From Terriglobales bacterium (GTDB lineage Bacteria; Acidobacteriota; Terriglobia; Terriglobales; Acidobacteriaceae): 64,000 nucleotides of DNA. The position numbers and the translations under genes were made by a program. Of the stretch, positions 53,481 through 62,167 are shown piece after piece. Location: assembly GCA_025462725.1 (NCBI GenBank), contig JAOAPE010000010.1, forward strand, positions 1 through 64,000, read 5' to 3'. The notes under the pieces are model-generated. The model did no database searches and was not told the DNA's origin. It saw only the letters and a program-made list of their open reading frames with translations. Position 1 is the stretch's first letter. Every line of letters starts with the position of its first letter.

Positions 53481-53852
53481 CTACTCACAAATCGATGCCA
53501 CCGCCGTCGCCACTGCTTTCAACCACTCTTCCGGAGTCTCCGCCGGACTATTAAAGTCCGCCTCTTCCACTTCCCCGTTATACATGCTGGAATTCAGCGC
53601 CAGCACACAGAGCTGCGGATATTTTTCTTTGAAATACAACGTCGCTTGGCGTCGAACATCGTACGGCGCACAATGGCCGATCATTACCACATGAATGTCA
53701 TTGATGACGCTCGGACTGACCAGGAAGGCGTTCTTGTTGCCCATGACTGAGATCACTCGGTACCCGCGCTCTTCCAGAATGGCCCCGCGTGTCACCATCA
53801 GAGGGCCTTCATAGGCAACATGCAGGATTGTCGTTACCGGTGGCGCGGGCAT
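53481..53852 (-). CDS. Receiver-like (CheY-fold) protein lacking clear phosphorylation site
   Basis: A 123-aa protein. TILHVAYEGPLMVTRGAILE resembles a CheY first strand but with Ala-Tyr-Glu in place of the double Asp. IHVVMIGHCAPYDVRRQA occupies the position of the phospho-Asp strand and has no Asp at the expected place. VLALNSSMYNGEVEEADFNS is the later part. It therefore looks like a pseudo-receiver. An in-frame GTG at 53870 is an alternative start. It is on the same strand as the adjacent XRE regulator. Confidence 0.6.
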   Translation of the reverse strand: MPAPPVTTILHVAYEGPLMVTRGAILEERGYRVISVMGNKNAFLVSPSVINDIHVVMIGHCAPYDVRRQATLYFKEKYPQLCVLALNSSMYNGEVEEADFNSPAETPEEWLKAVATAVASICE

Positions 53853-53922
53853 AACGCCAGAGTTATACACAAACGTTCGTCTACCCGCAACAACAACTTA
53901 GACGCCGACTTGCGACAACGGA

Positions 53923-54696
53923 CTAAGGCGCCTTAGCCAGCCACCAGAGAACCTTTCCCACGATCGTCCAATCGTCCTCTTGCAAATAAGTGGGGGAGTA
54001 GTCCTTGTTTTCCGGGACCAGCATCATCGTCCGACCGTATTTCTGCAGCCAATGCACCATCAAGCCGCATGTCGGATGGGAAGCCAATACCACTTTCCCA
54101 GCCAGTTTCGACATCTCTTTTTCGCTCTCGTCGATAGCGAATATCGCTCCTGCCGGGATCAAAGGCCACATCTTGTCGAAACTCATTCGCAAGCACAGGG
54201 TTTGTTCTGGATGCGGACACCAGTTCAACGGCGCCACAACGTACTCGGCTGGCTCTTCGCGCAAGATTTTCGTCGCAGCAGGCGTTCCTACCGGCTGCGA
54301 AGTCTTGTAGAGCGGTATTGCCAGCAGATTGCGTGATTTGTTTTCTGAGTCGAGCTTTGCTTTGCGTCCTACCGAGACGACTTCTACCGTGCGCACCACA
54401 TTTCCATCGTGGTCGCTTTGGTTAAGTCCGGGTAGAACCACTTCAAGATCGCTCTTGCGGATTCCGGCGCGTTCCCAAAAATACCAGCAGCTCGGATTGC
54501 CCGCGAGTTTACCTAGTTGTATGTAGACAGATGCCGGGGGTTGGTTGATTCCGCGTTCCCATCGGGAGGGGGCCATTGCGGAGACATTCAATTTTTTGGC
54601 CAGTGCTGCTTGACTAAGTCCTGATTCCTGGCGGAATTTTTCAATTCTGCCAGCCCACACCGGTCGTGCTGGTTTGGCTCGCATCGTTTTTCGCAT
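53923..54696 (-). CDS. XRE-family regulator with LexA-like (S24) C-terminal domain, apparently without the catalytic Ser
   Basis: A 257-aa transcription factor. The helix-turn-helix (about 17-52) reads RIEKFRQESGLSQAALAKKL and NVSAMAPSRWERG. The C-terminal domain (about 150-250) resembles S24 peptidase: LRMSFDKMWPLIPAGAIFAI aligns with the usual DSM-P--GD core but has Lys at the place of the nucleophilic Ser, while GKVVLA keeps the general-base Lys region. So it is probably not self-cleaving. It is divergent from a 68-aa helix-turn-helix gene over a shared promoter, a CI/Cro-like arrangement. No ribosome binding site is visible before the ATG. Confidence 0.8.
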   Translation of the reverse strand: MRKTMRAKPARPVWAGRIEKFRQESGLSQAALAKKLNVSAMAPSRWERGINQPPASVYIQLGKLAGNPSCWYFWERAGIRKSDLEVVLPGLNQSDHDGNVVRTVEVVSVGRKAKLDSENKSRNLLAIPLYKTSQPVGTPAATKILREEPAEYVVAPLNWCPHPEQTLCLRMSFDKMWPLIPAGAIFAIDESEKEMSKLAGKVVLASHPTCGLMVHWLQKYGRTMMLVPENKDYSPTYLQEDDWTIVGKVLWWLAKAP

Positions 54697-54703
54697 CAAG
54701 TTG

Positions 54704-54730
54704 TTGACACCCTAACGGGGACGTTATACT
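54704..54730 (+). promoter_or_regulatory. Promoter with embedded inverted repeat between two divergent regulators
   Basis: TTGACA (54704-54709) and TATACT (54725-54730) are 15 bases apart, a strong but tightly spaced promoter for the small helix-turn-helix gene. CCCTAACGGGG (54710-54720) between them is an inverted repeat and a likely operator. The minus-strand gene starts eight bases from the -35 box, so a bound repressor would block both. Confidence 0.65.
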
Positions 54731-54786
54731 TTTGGATTCAACAAACCACATTCAGCCAAATCCCCTCTGGAGAGAACCTGGAGTCT

Positions 54787-54993
54787 ATGGGCAACAATGG
54801 TGACAAGAATACTAGCACAAATCCTGTGCTGATTCGACCCGCACTCTATCGTGGGATTTACAGCCGGGTAGCTCGCCAACTCGGGATCGACCGCTCCTAC
54901 GTAAGCCGGGTAGCCTCTGGCCAGCGCCGCTCCCCAGAGGTGGAAGCCGCTCTCCTCAAAGAGATCAAACGCATCGAGAAGATCAAGACGTAG
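54787..54993 (+). CDS. Small helix-turn-helix protein (68 aa)
   Basis: YRGIYSRVARQLGIDRSYVS with RVASGQRRSPEVEAALLKEI forms a DNA-binding helix-turn-helix; the last residues are basic (KRIEKIKT). It is divergent from the XRE/S24 regulator and probably controlled by it. Small proteins of this kind occur in several copies in acidobacterial genomes. ATG 54787 has GGAG a few bases upstream. Confidence 0.75.
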   Translation: MGNNGDKNTSTNPVLIRPALYRGIYSRVARQLGIDRSYVSRVASGQRRSPEVEAALLKEIKRIEKIKT

Positions 54994-55064
54994 GACTACT
55001 CCACGGCTATTCGGTTCTCTGAATACAACAGCCCGGCTGGCGGGATCCGTAAGGAAGAAGCGCC

Positions 55065-55103
55065 TGAAGCTAAAGGCTAAGAGCTAACCGCTAACTGCTG
55101 CCT
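55065..55103 (+). repeat. Repeat block D
   Basis: GCCTGAAGCTAAAGGCTAAG and AGCTAACCGCTAACTGCTGC end at the stop codon of the Cys-rich gene. Confidence 0.6.
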
Positions 55104-55271
55104 CTAGTACTGCGCTTCAAAGTCACACGCTTCGCGACAATCCAGACAGTAATACGCGCCATCTTTGCACAACCTGACGTTATGCGCGCCGTGGCACAAG
55201 GAGCAGAACTTGTCGCATTGGCAACGGGCTTCTTCCTTGTCGCACTGGAAACAAACAAATTTATCGGCCAT
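55104..55271 (-). CDS. Cys-rich, probable zinc-binding micro-protein (55 aa)
   Basis: The reading is MADKFVCFQCDKEEARCQCD, KFCSLCHGAHNVRLCKDGAY and YCLDCREACDFEAQY. It has ten cysteines, most in CxxC or CxC pairs (CFQC, CQC, CSLC, CLDC), plus His residues, enough for two or three zinc sites. No overlap with other genes and no frame loss supports it as a real gene, although the ribosome binding site is weak. The cysteines point to zinc or iron binding and possibly RNA or protein contact. Not assigned to a family. Confidence 0.6.
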   Translation of the reverse strand: MADKFVCFQCDKEEARCQCDKFCSLCHGAHNVRLCKDGAYYCLDCREACDFEAQY

Positions 55272-55358
55272 AAGATTGTGTGCTGCTCACTCTAAAACGA
55301 ACTCTGCAGAATTAAAAGAGGAAATAAAGAAAAACTTACCCAGCACTCCAGTGGAACT

Positions 55359-55646
55359 TGTCATCCTGAGCGGAGCGCAGCGCAGCCGAAGGACCCCTAT
55401 CACTCTGCAGCCCGCTCGCATAAGCTTTAGATTTGTCACCCTGAGCGGAGCGCAGTCAAAGGGCAATGCCAAAGCGTCTTGTTTCTGGCGCGAAGGATTT
55501 TGCGTTTGGCACTCTGCAACTCATTCGCATCCACTCCGACCCACTCTGATTCTCTTTGTGTTCCTGTGCCCCTTCGTGTCTTTTGTGGTAAAGGTGTGGG
55601 TGTTGCTCTTGACATAGCTGGCTACTGACTACTTGCTACTGACTAC
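55359..55646 (+). repeat. Composite repeat array (A, A, B, C, D-like)
   Basis: A (55359-55410), partial A (55433-55466), B (55469-55517, TTTCTGGCGCGAAGGATTTT), C (55551-55595) and a D-like tail (55615-55646, CTACTGACTACTTGCTACTG). The tail stops just before the mutase stop codon. Confidence 0.78.
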
Positions 55647-55650
55647 TGCG

Positions 55651-57255
55651 TCACAACACCACCGCCTCCCGATGCTCCCCAAACACCTTCCGCATCGTGT
55701 CCGCGATCTCTCCCACCGTCGCATAACTCTCAACCGCATCGATAATCCTCGGCATCAGGTTCTCCCCTGACCTTGCAGCAGCTTCCACACTCGCCAGCGA
55801 TTCTGCCCATGCCTTTGCACCCCGACGCCCCCGCAATTCGCGCAAGCGCTCTACTTGGTTCCGCTCTAGGGCTTCGTCAATGCGCTGAATATTGATTGAC
55901 TTCTCATCGTCGAGTTGAAATTCATTCACGCCGACAACGATAGCCTCTTTGTTGTCGACGGCCTGCTGGAATTCGTACGCTGCGCTCTGTATCTCCTGCT
56001 GCACGTATCCGCGCTCGATCGCTTTCAGCATCCCGCCCAGCGCATCAATCTTCTCCAGGTATTCGTTGGCTCTCTTTTCTATTTCATTCGTCTGCGCCTC
56101 AATAAAATACGACCCCGCGCATGGATCCACAGTCTGCGGTGCGCCACTCTCATAGCCAATGATCTGCTGGGTGCGTAGTGCCACTCGCGCGGCGTCTTCG
56201 GTCGGAAGTCCCAGCGCTTCATCGTAGCTGTTCGTATGGAGTGACTGCGTCCCGCCCAATACAGCCGACATCGCCTGTATCGCCGTCCTCACAATATTTA
56301 CTTCCGGCTGTTGCGCTGTCAGTGTTGACCCGGCAGTCTGCGTATGGAAGCGCAGCATCCATGATTTCGGGCTCTTCGCCTTAAAGTGCTCGCGCATGAT
56401 GCGCGCCCACATCCGGCGTGCTGCGCGGAATTTCGATATCTCTTCCAAAAAATTGTTATGCGCGTTGAAGAAGAAGCTCAGCCGCGGGGCGAACTTGTCT
56501 ATATCCATTCCCGCATCGATTGCGCACTGCACGTACGCCATGCCGTTGCCCAGCGTGAACGCCACTTCCTGCGCTGCGGTCGATCCCGCTTCCCGCATGT
56601 GGTATCCGGATATCGAGATCGTGTTCCACTCCGGCACATTGTCATTCGCGTACGCAAACATGTCGGTGATGATGCGCATGGCCTGCTGCGGCGGATATAT
56701 ATATGTCCCGCGCGAGATGTATTCCTTCAGAATGTCATTCTGCACCGTGCCTGAAAGCTTGCGGACATCGTTCCCCTTCCGCTTTGCCACTGCGATGTAC
56801 AGCGCCAACAATATCGACGCAGTCGCATTGATCGTCATCGACGTCGATATCTTGTCCAGGTCGATTCCCGCGAACAGTCGCTCCATGTCCTCAATCGAAT
56901 CGATGGCGACGCCCACTTTTCCCACTTCGCCCAGTGCCATCGGATGATCAGAATCCATCCCGATCTGCGTCGGCAGATCGAAAGCGACACTCAAGCCGCT
57001 AGTCCCATGCGCAAGCAAATACTTGTATCGCCGGTTCGACTCCTCGGCATCGCCCATGCCCGCATACTGCCGCATCGTCCACAGCCGACCGCGATACATA
57101 GTCGGCTGCACCCCGCGCGTAAACGGATACTGCGCCGGATAGTTATCATCCCGCTCGTAATCCCACCCGGCCAGATCGGCAGCCGTATACACCGGCTTCA
57201 CATCCGCCGACGCAGTAGCCACATTCCCCGCACCCGTTTTCTTCTTCTCTACCAT
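55651..57255 (-). CDS. Methylmalonyl-CoA mutase large (catalytic) subunit
   Basis: A 534-aa acyl-CoA mutase without the C-terminal B12-binding domain, which must come from a separate small subunit not present here. [20 protein letters not shown] retains the Tyr that stacks on the substrate. [20 protein letters not shown] has the Arg that binds the carboxylate; isobutyryl- and hydroxybutyryl-CoA mutases have Phe and Gln at these places. [36 protein letters not shown] and [20 protein letters not shown] are conserved. Retention of Tyr and Arg argues for methylmalonyl- or ethylmalonyl-CoA. The start follows [11 protein letters not shown], a short Lys-rich tail. Confidence 0.92.
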   Translation of the reverse strand: MVEKKKTGAGNVATASADVKPVYTAADLAGWDYERDDNYPAQYPFTRGVQPTMYRGRLWTMRQYAGMGDAEESNRRYKYLLAHGTSGLSVAFDLPTQIGMDSDHPMALGEVGKVGVAIDSIEDMERLFAGIDLDKISTSMTINATASILLALYIAVAKRKGNDVRKLSGTVQNDILKEYISRGTYIYPPQQAMRIITDMFAYANDNVPEWNTISISGYHMREAGSTAAQEVAFTLGNGMAYVQCAIDAGMDIDKFAPRLSFFFNAHNNFLEEISKFRAARRMWARIMREHFKAKSPKSWMLRFHTQTAGSTLTAQQPEVNIVRTAIQAMSAVLGGTQSLHTNSYDEALGLPTEDAARVALRTQQIIGYESGAPQTVDPCAGSYFIEAQTNEIEKRANEYLEKIDALGGMLKAIERGYVQQEIQSAAYEFQQAVDNKEAIVVGVNEFQLDDEKSINIQRIDEALERNQVERLRELRGRRGAKAWAESLASVEAAARSGENLMPRIIDAVESYATVGEIADTMRKVFGEHREAVVL

Positions 57256-57309
57256 TTAGCTGCTTATCTCCCGACCGCATTCCCTGGCAGGCGGTTCCAC
57301 CCGTCTAGT

Positions 57310-57630
57310 TGAACTTGTGATCCTGAGCGAAGCGCAGTCGAAGGACAACGCCTTTGCTCTTGCCTTTGCTTCTGCTCTTTCCTTTGCTTCTGCTCTTGCC
57401 TTTGCTTCTGCTCTTGCTTTTGTTTTTGACGTGCTAGAAACCAAAAACTAGAAACGAGAAACCGGTCTTTGTCATCCTGAGCGAAGCGCAGCGGAGTCGA
57501 AGGACCCCTATTACTCTGCAAACTTCCGGCACATGCTCAACAAACCCTGCGTTGCTTTTCTTTGTGAACCTTCGCGCCGTGTCTTTCTGGTTCAAGATGT
57601 TGCTCTTGCCTTGAAACTAGACACTCGAAA
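57310..57630 (+). repeat. Composite repeat array (A, E, D-like, A, C, D-like)
   Basis: A (57312-57350), E (57350-57428, the longest TTGC-rich tract, iterated CCTTTGCTTCTGCTCTTG), D-like (57431-57462), A (57472-57520), C (57562-57597) and D-like (57610-57630). The last block touches the stop of the next minus-strand gene. Confidence 0.8.
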
Positions 57631-57963
57631 CTAGCCCTTCGCCCTTCTCCGCGATCTCACAAACGACGTCACCCCAAAGTACGCGAACATCACCGTGAAT
57701 ACGGCCGCCGCCACAATCTTCTTCTGGTCCACACTCGCCGCCCGACACTCCCTCACTAGCGCCGCCCCTCCGATGAGGGCAAAAATAAGAAAGAAAAAGC
57801 CCGTGATCTCCAGCCAAAGTACATGGCCCACTCTCGCGAAAGAACGGAGTGTGGCCTCTGCCGCACCCCATCCTGCCCGGACAAATTTGTTGCTCCCGGC
57901 CGTTCGCCCGCTCACCCGCGCAAAGGCGCGCCACATCAAACCCGGTTTGGTTGCGCTGCCCAC
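57631..57963 (-). CDS. Small integral membrane protein (110 aa)
   Basis: It has two hydrophobic segments (about 48-68, VLWLEITGFFFLIFALIGGA, and 83-102). The N-terminal 45 residues are basic and amphipathic. The end SFVRSRRRAKG is also basic. No family is recognised. It starts at a GTG (57963); an in-frame ATG at 57936 is an alternative. It is divergent from the 92-aa gene at 58101. Confidence 0.55.
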   Translation of the reverse strand: MGSATKPGLMWRAFARVSGRTAGSNKFVRAGWGAAEATLRSFARVGHVLWLEITGFFFLIFALIGGAALVRECRAASVDQKKIVAAAVFTVMFAYFGVTSFVRSRRRAKG

Positions 57964-58100
57964 GCCCAGATTCTAGCAGCCCCGCAGAATCAACCTGTTA
58001 GCCCGAAAATCACCGCCAGCCGAGCTAGCCAAACTATCGGCCCCCATTCGGCATCTCATTTGCTGTAGTCGGGTTAAGCAGGCGCGTTTTGGACAACGGG

Positions 58101-58379
58101 ATGAAAGAAAGAATGAAGGAACTCGGCGATGCAATAAACGAGACTCTGGCCAACTCTGACCAGATCGCCGAAGTCATCAGCCGCATTAAATCAGAAGGAT
58201 ATGACGTTTTCCTGGTTCTTGAAGCGACGGTAGGATTTAACCGCCAAGACGCCGAAGAATCAGAATCCGAAGAGTCCGAAACCGAGCCCGCCGTTCAGCC
58301 AGAACTCAAGGTAAACGCCCACGATGTCCGCTTCTTGAAGTCCCTGAAGATTTCCGTGGACAACGAAAAAGCCGCCTGA
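58101..58379 (+). CDS. Small acidic protein of unknown function
   Basis: A 92-aa soluble protein: MKERMKELGDAINETLANSD then VISRIKSEGYDVFLVLEATV, followed by a Glu/Ser-rich linker and a C-terminal helix (HDVRFLKSLKISVDNEKAA). An upstream in-frame TTG at 58089 is also possible. No family recognised. The stop at 58379 touches the stop of the convergent VWFA gene at 58380. Confidence 0.6.
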   Translation: MKERMKELGDAINETLANSDQIAEVISRIKSEGYDVFLVLEATVGFNRQDAEESESEESETEPAVQPELKVNAHDVRFLKSLKISVDNEKAA

Positions 58380-60131
58380 TTACTTCGCCGCGATCTCGTT
58401 CGGATACGGCACATCCAGAGCGCCGATCTTACCGCTTCGGTTATCTCTCACGATCAATCGCATGCGCACTTTTTCTACGGGAACATCTACCTGCGCCCGC
58501 ATCATCACAGCAGTCATCTTGGAGAATGTTTCGGACTTCAAATCTCCTTCAAGTTTCTTCTCCACAGAAGCCACCAGCTTTTCCCCTGAATACACGCCCA
58601 CAAGAAAATTCAGGCTGCACTTTTGTCCCGCTCCTTCGTCCCCGCCGAACGCTATGTTCTTCGGATCCACAAGGAACCTGACTTCCGCCTGATGCGGCTT
58701 CGTTCCTCCCGCAATCGTCTCAGCGGGTAACGCACTCCCATAGAAGGAAACGCCTCGCGCCAACAAAGGGCTGACCAGCGCCGACTGCATCTCCTCGGCT
58801 ATTTTTTTCGCGCTCAACTTCGTAGCCCGTAGCGGATCCAGCGCATAATATTCCCGCCTGTAGCGCAGTTGCAGGCCGGCCCGGCTAATCTTCACCTCCA
58901 GCTTTCGTGCCCGGCCATTCCATCTCTTGTCCTGCGGACTGTACGACAGCGCGTAATATGTGGAGCCATCGTTCATCGTATTTTCCATAACTTTTTCAAT
59001 GTCATTGTTACTGGAAGAGGCCAGCCCTCCCGTAGCCTCCGCGAACCTCTCCATCGCATGACGGCTCGATTGTATGGCTTTGATACGTGCCACCAAGCCC
59101 GAGAGCATGGTATTGCCCTTGGGTGCCATTCCGGCGTTTTCAAAGGGGATGAGATAAAACTCGAGCGGTATCGCTTCCATTCCTTTTGGATCAATGGGGT
59201 ACACCGCAATCTGCGCATCGGCTATCAGCACCGCAACATCCTTCATCTCGTCTGCGTACAGGATTATCGACGCCCCCTCTCCTATCTCCTCCGCGTCAAT
59301 CGTTATGGGCAATGATCCTGTCATCCAAACCAGCTTCTTTCGGCCTGGAAAAGGCGCCAGATATTTCGCTATCACTCTGAGCGCTTCCAACGTCTTCTGG
59401 ATCTTTATATTTTGATCGACTGTGCCTTCCAGGTCGAGCAAATGGTCGCTCGTCTTTGAGAAGTGCGTCTGATCAGAGGAACTGAATTTATCCCTCTCCG
59501 CCGCAGCAGCGCCGACGTCCACCCGATCCGCGCGGGAGAAGTTCCCAGGCCCCGCGCCTCCGCTGTGGAGCGGATCTGCACTGATACCCTTGTCGTGTAT
59601 CACCCTCGACAACGAATTCGGATCATCAGTAAAGTTCTGCAACAGCAGCAACGAATCAGTCAGCCCGAATATCGCCATGCGCTGACCGGAGTGCGCCTTC
59701 ACATACTTCAACATCTCTTGGCGTCCAAAAACCTGGTCGGCCCATTTTGTATTCAGCGCGTCGAGCAGCAACACGGTGATCTGCCCATTGACCGATTCAA
59801 TCTCCGGGCCGTTGTAGTACACGCCGGGCAGAACCGTCGGCCGCTGCCGTTTCGCCTCAACCCTGTCATCCACCAACGCGAAGGACGCCATCTTCTGCGG
59901 CTTTCCCTGCTCATAAATAGTGATCTCTTCGCGTTTGAGGTCAGTCACTGGCTTGCCCTGTTTGTCGGCGACAATCACGTCAAGCAAGACATTCCGAGTG
60001 TTCGCCTTAAAGGTGGTTACCGGTTCCGACGGAGTGCTCTGGGGTCTTGTCGGGCTCTGCGCCAGGGCGGCACAGGCGATGAAGAATAAAGACGCAAGAA
60101 TGCGCGCGTTCACGCTTCGAAAAACAATCAT
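58380..60131 (-). CDS. Exported VWFA-related protein (acidobacterial type)
   Basis: A 583-aa protein with a signal peptide (MIVFRSVNARILASLFFIAC). Residues about 38-85 are an N-terminal beta domain (RNVLLDVIVADKQGKPVTDL, then REEITIYEQGKPQKM), which marks the acidobacterial VWFA-related family TIGR03436. The VWA part (about 120-370) includes ITVLLLDALNTKW and GRKKLVWMTGSLPITIDAEE with a modified MIDAS. The C-terminal third is beta-rich and may bind other proteins. GGGGGAGCTACCC precedes ATG 60131. The function is unknown; many paralogues are typical of this phylum. Confidence 0.88.
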   Translation of the reverse strand: MIVFRSVNARILASLFFIACAALAQSPTRPQSTPSEPVTTFKANTRNVLLDVIVADKQGKPVTDLKREEITIYEQGKPQKMASFALVDDRVEAKRQRPTVLPGVYYNGPEIESVNGQITVLLLDALNTKWADQVFGRQEMLKYVKAHSGQRMAIFGLTDSLLLLQNFTDDPNSLSRVIHDKGISADPLHSGGAGPGNFSRADRVDVGAAAAERDKFSSSDQTHFSKTSDHLLDLEGTVDQNIKIQKTLEALRVIAKYLAPFPGRKKLVWMTGSLPITIDAEEIGEGASIILYADEMKDVAVLIADAQIAVYPIDPKGMEAIPLEFYLIPFENAGMAPKGNTMLSGLVARIKAIQSSRHAMERFAEATGGLASSSNNDIEKVMENTMNDGSTYYALSYSPQDKRWNGRARKLEVKISRAGLQLRYRREYYALDPLRATKLSAKKIAEEMQSALVSPLLARGVSFYGSALPAETIAGGTKPHQAEVRFLVDPKNIAFGGDEGAGQKCSLNFLVGVYSGEKLVASVEKKLEGDLKSETFSKMTAVMMRAQVDVPVEKVRMRLIVRDNRSGKIGALDVPYPNEIAAK

Positions 60132-60390
60132 GGGTAGCTCCCCCGACCGCACCTTAGCTCGATACTGAGCGCCCAGTGCCTAAAATATCACGCCGCCAGC
60201 TTCTATCTGTCAGAAATTCTTCGCGCCAATCACTTTGCCGCAATCTCCCCGTGTAAGGAAAATCCAGACTTTACCAATCGTGAGAACCCGCATAAATTAT
60301 TACGTTCCCGCTACTGACGGCTTCCTTTTGCAACAATCTTGCAACCGCAAACTACAAACGTTTCTCGCGTGTTACCATTTTCAAGTTCGC

Positions 60391-61650
60391 ATGCCGATGA
60401 AAGACACTCTAGGAGTCCTATTGGCTGGCGGCGCCGGTGAGCGCCTTTACCCACTCACGCGCGACCGCGCAAAGCCCGCCGTCACCTTCGGCGGAATCTA
60501 TCGCATCATCGATGTCACACTCTCCAACTGCATCAACTCTGATCTTCGACACGTTTACATCCTCACCCAGTACAAGGCCCTGAGTCTCAACCGGCATATC
60601 CGCGAAGGATGGGGCAACGTCGTCGCCACAGAGATGGGAGAGTTCATTGAGATCCTCCCGCCCATGAAGCGCGTCAGCGACAACTGGTACATGGGCACCG
60701 CCGATGCCGTTTATCAAAACATTTATTCCATCGGCAGCGAGCAGCCCAAGCACGTTCTCATCTTGTCCGGCGATCACATCTACAAGATGAACTACGACCT
60801 CATGCTCCGCCGACACAACGAGACCGGCGCTGACGTCACGCTCGCCACCATCCTCATCGACCCCAGCGAGACCTCGCGCTTCGGCTGCGTCGATGTCAAG
60901 CCCAGCGGCGAAGTCATCGGATTCGAAGAAAAACCTAAGACAACAAAACTGCGCTCACCTTACAACTCAGACAAGGTGTCCGGCTCCATGGGCGTCTATC
61001 TTTTTAATACTGACGTCCTTCTACCCGCACTGCTCAAGGACGCCGAAGACCCTGACTCATCCCACGATTTCGGACACGACATCCTCCCCAAGCTTCTGCA
61101 CGAGTACAAAGTTTTCTCGTTCAACTTCATCGACGAGAACAAGAAGGAAGCGCTCTATTGGCGCGACGTGGGAACTCTTGAGGCCTATTACGAAGCCAGC
61201 ATGGATCTCGTTTCCGTCTCGCCGGTCTTCAACTTGTATGACAAGGCGTGGCCTATCCGTACCTATCAGCGCCAGTATCCGCCGGCGAAATTCGTCTTCG
61301 GAGAACCCGGACGCACCGGCACCGCCGTCGATTCCATCGTCGCTTCCGGCTCGGTGATCTCCGGCGCCGCGTTGAAGAACTGCGTCGTCTCGCCCGATGT
61401 CCGCGTGAACTCCTATGCGCAGGTGGAAGCCAGCATCCTCTTCTCGCACGTCAACGTCGGCAGGCATTGCCGCATTAAAAACGCCATCATCGATCGCGAT
61501 GTCCACATTCCCGAAGGCAGCGTTATCGGATACGATCCCGAAGAGGACAAGCAAAAATACTTCGTCTCCGAAGGCGGCATCACCGTCGTCACCCGCGACT
61601 ACTCGCTCTTCGAAAACCCAGTCAGTGTGGATTACTTCACCAGCGAATAA
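60391..61650 (+). CDS. glgC: Glucose-1-phosphate adenylyltransferase
   Basis: A 419-aa enzyme that makes ADP-glucose for glycogen synthesis. LAGGAGERLYPLTRDRAKPA (about 11-30) is the nucleotide-binding loop. WYMGTADAVYQNIYSI, LSGDHIYKMNY and GFEEKPKT are catalytic-site blocks. YWRDVGTLEAYYEASMDL and the C-terminal beta-helix (GTAVDSIVASGSVISGAALK) complete it. Two start codons (60391 and 60397) lie close together; neither has a strong binding site. No glgA or glgB is adjacent. Confidence 0.96.
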   Translation: MPMKDTLGVLLAGGAGERLYPLTRDRAKPAVTFGGIYRIIDVTLSNCINSDLRHVYILTQYKALSLNRHIREGWGNVVATEMGEFIEILPPMKRVSDNWYMGTADAVYQNIYSIGSEQPKHVLILSGDHIYKMNYDLMLRRHNETGADVTLATILIDPSETSRFGCVDVKPSGEVIGFEEKPKTTKLRSPYNSDKVSGSMGVYLFNTDVLLPALLKDAEDPDSSHDFGHDILPKLLHEYKVFSFNFIDENKKEALYWRDVGTLEAYYEASMDLVSVSPVFNLYDKAWPIRTYQRQYPPAKFVFGEPGRTGTAVDSIVASGSVISGAALKNCVVSPDVRVNSYAQVEASILFSHVNVGRHCRIKNAIIDRDVHIPEGSVIGYDPEEDKQKYFVSEGGITVVTRDYSLFENPVSVDYFTSE

Positions 61651-61688
61651 TCCAAGCAGATGCAGCATCACCCGGAGGTCCATGCAGT

Positions 61689-62072
61689 ATGGCGATGACC
61701 GGTAAAGTAAAACCTAAAACTGTCACCGAGTACATTAATGCAGCTCCGAAAGATGCGCGGAAACAATTGCGTGAAATGCGCGCATGCATTCGTAAAGCTG
61801 CGCCCGGGGCCACGGAAAATCTGAAGTGGGGAATGCCGGCTTTTTCGCATCGCAGAATATTGGTCATCTACGGCGCCTTCAAACGTCACATCGGCTTCTA
61901 TCCCACTTCATCGGCGATGAAAGCCTTCGCGAATGAACTTTCAAAATTCGTCACCTCCAAAGGCGCGGTACAGTTTCCATTGGATAAGCCGCTACCTCTA
62001 ACACTGGTCCGCAAAATCACCGCGCAACGCGTTCGTGAAAGCATCGAACAAGATGGGAAATGGAGAAGGTGA
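61689..62072 (+). CDS. DUF1801 domain protein (second copy)
   Basis: A 127-aa protein: VTEYINAAPKDARKQLREMR, PGATENLKWGMPAFSHRRIL and YGAFKRHIGFYPTSSAMKAF match the DUF1801 fold (GMPAF is a recurrent core). Its sequence differs widely from the first copy at 31628. GGAGG lies ten bases before the ATG. Function unknown. Confidence 0.88.
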   Translation: MAMTGKVKPKTVTEYINAAPKDARKQLREMRACIRKAAPGATENLKWGMPAFSHRRILVIYGAFKRHIGFYPTSSAMKAFANELSKFVTSKGAVQFPLDKPLPLTLVRKITAQRVRESIEQDGKWRR

Positions 62073-62082
62073 AACGCTTGAA

Positions 62083-62133
62083 CTCTTATTTTTTTCTGTG
62101 TTCATCCGTGTCTTCCGTGTAATCCGTGGCAAG
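62083..62133 (+). repeat. Repeat block C variant
   Basis: TTTCTGTGTTCATCCGTGTC followed by TTCCGTGTAATCCGTGGC lies just before the methyltransferase gene. Confidence 0.5.
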
Positions 62134-62167
62134 GACTTGCCTTTCAATTACAAATTACAATTCACAA

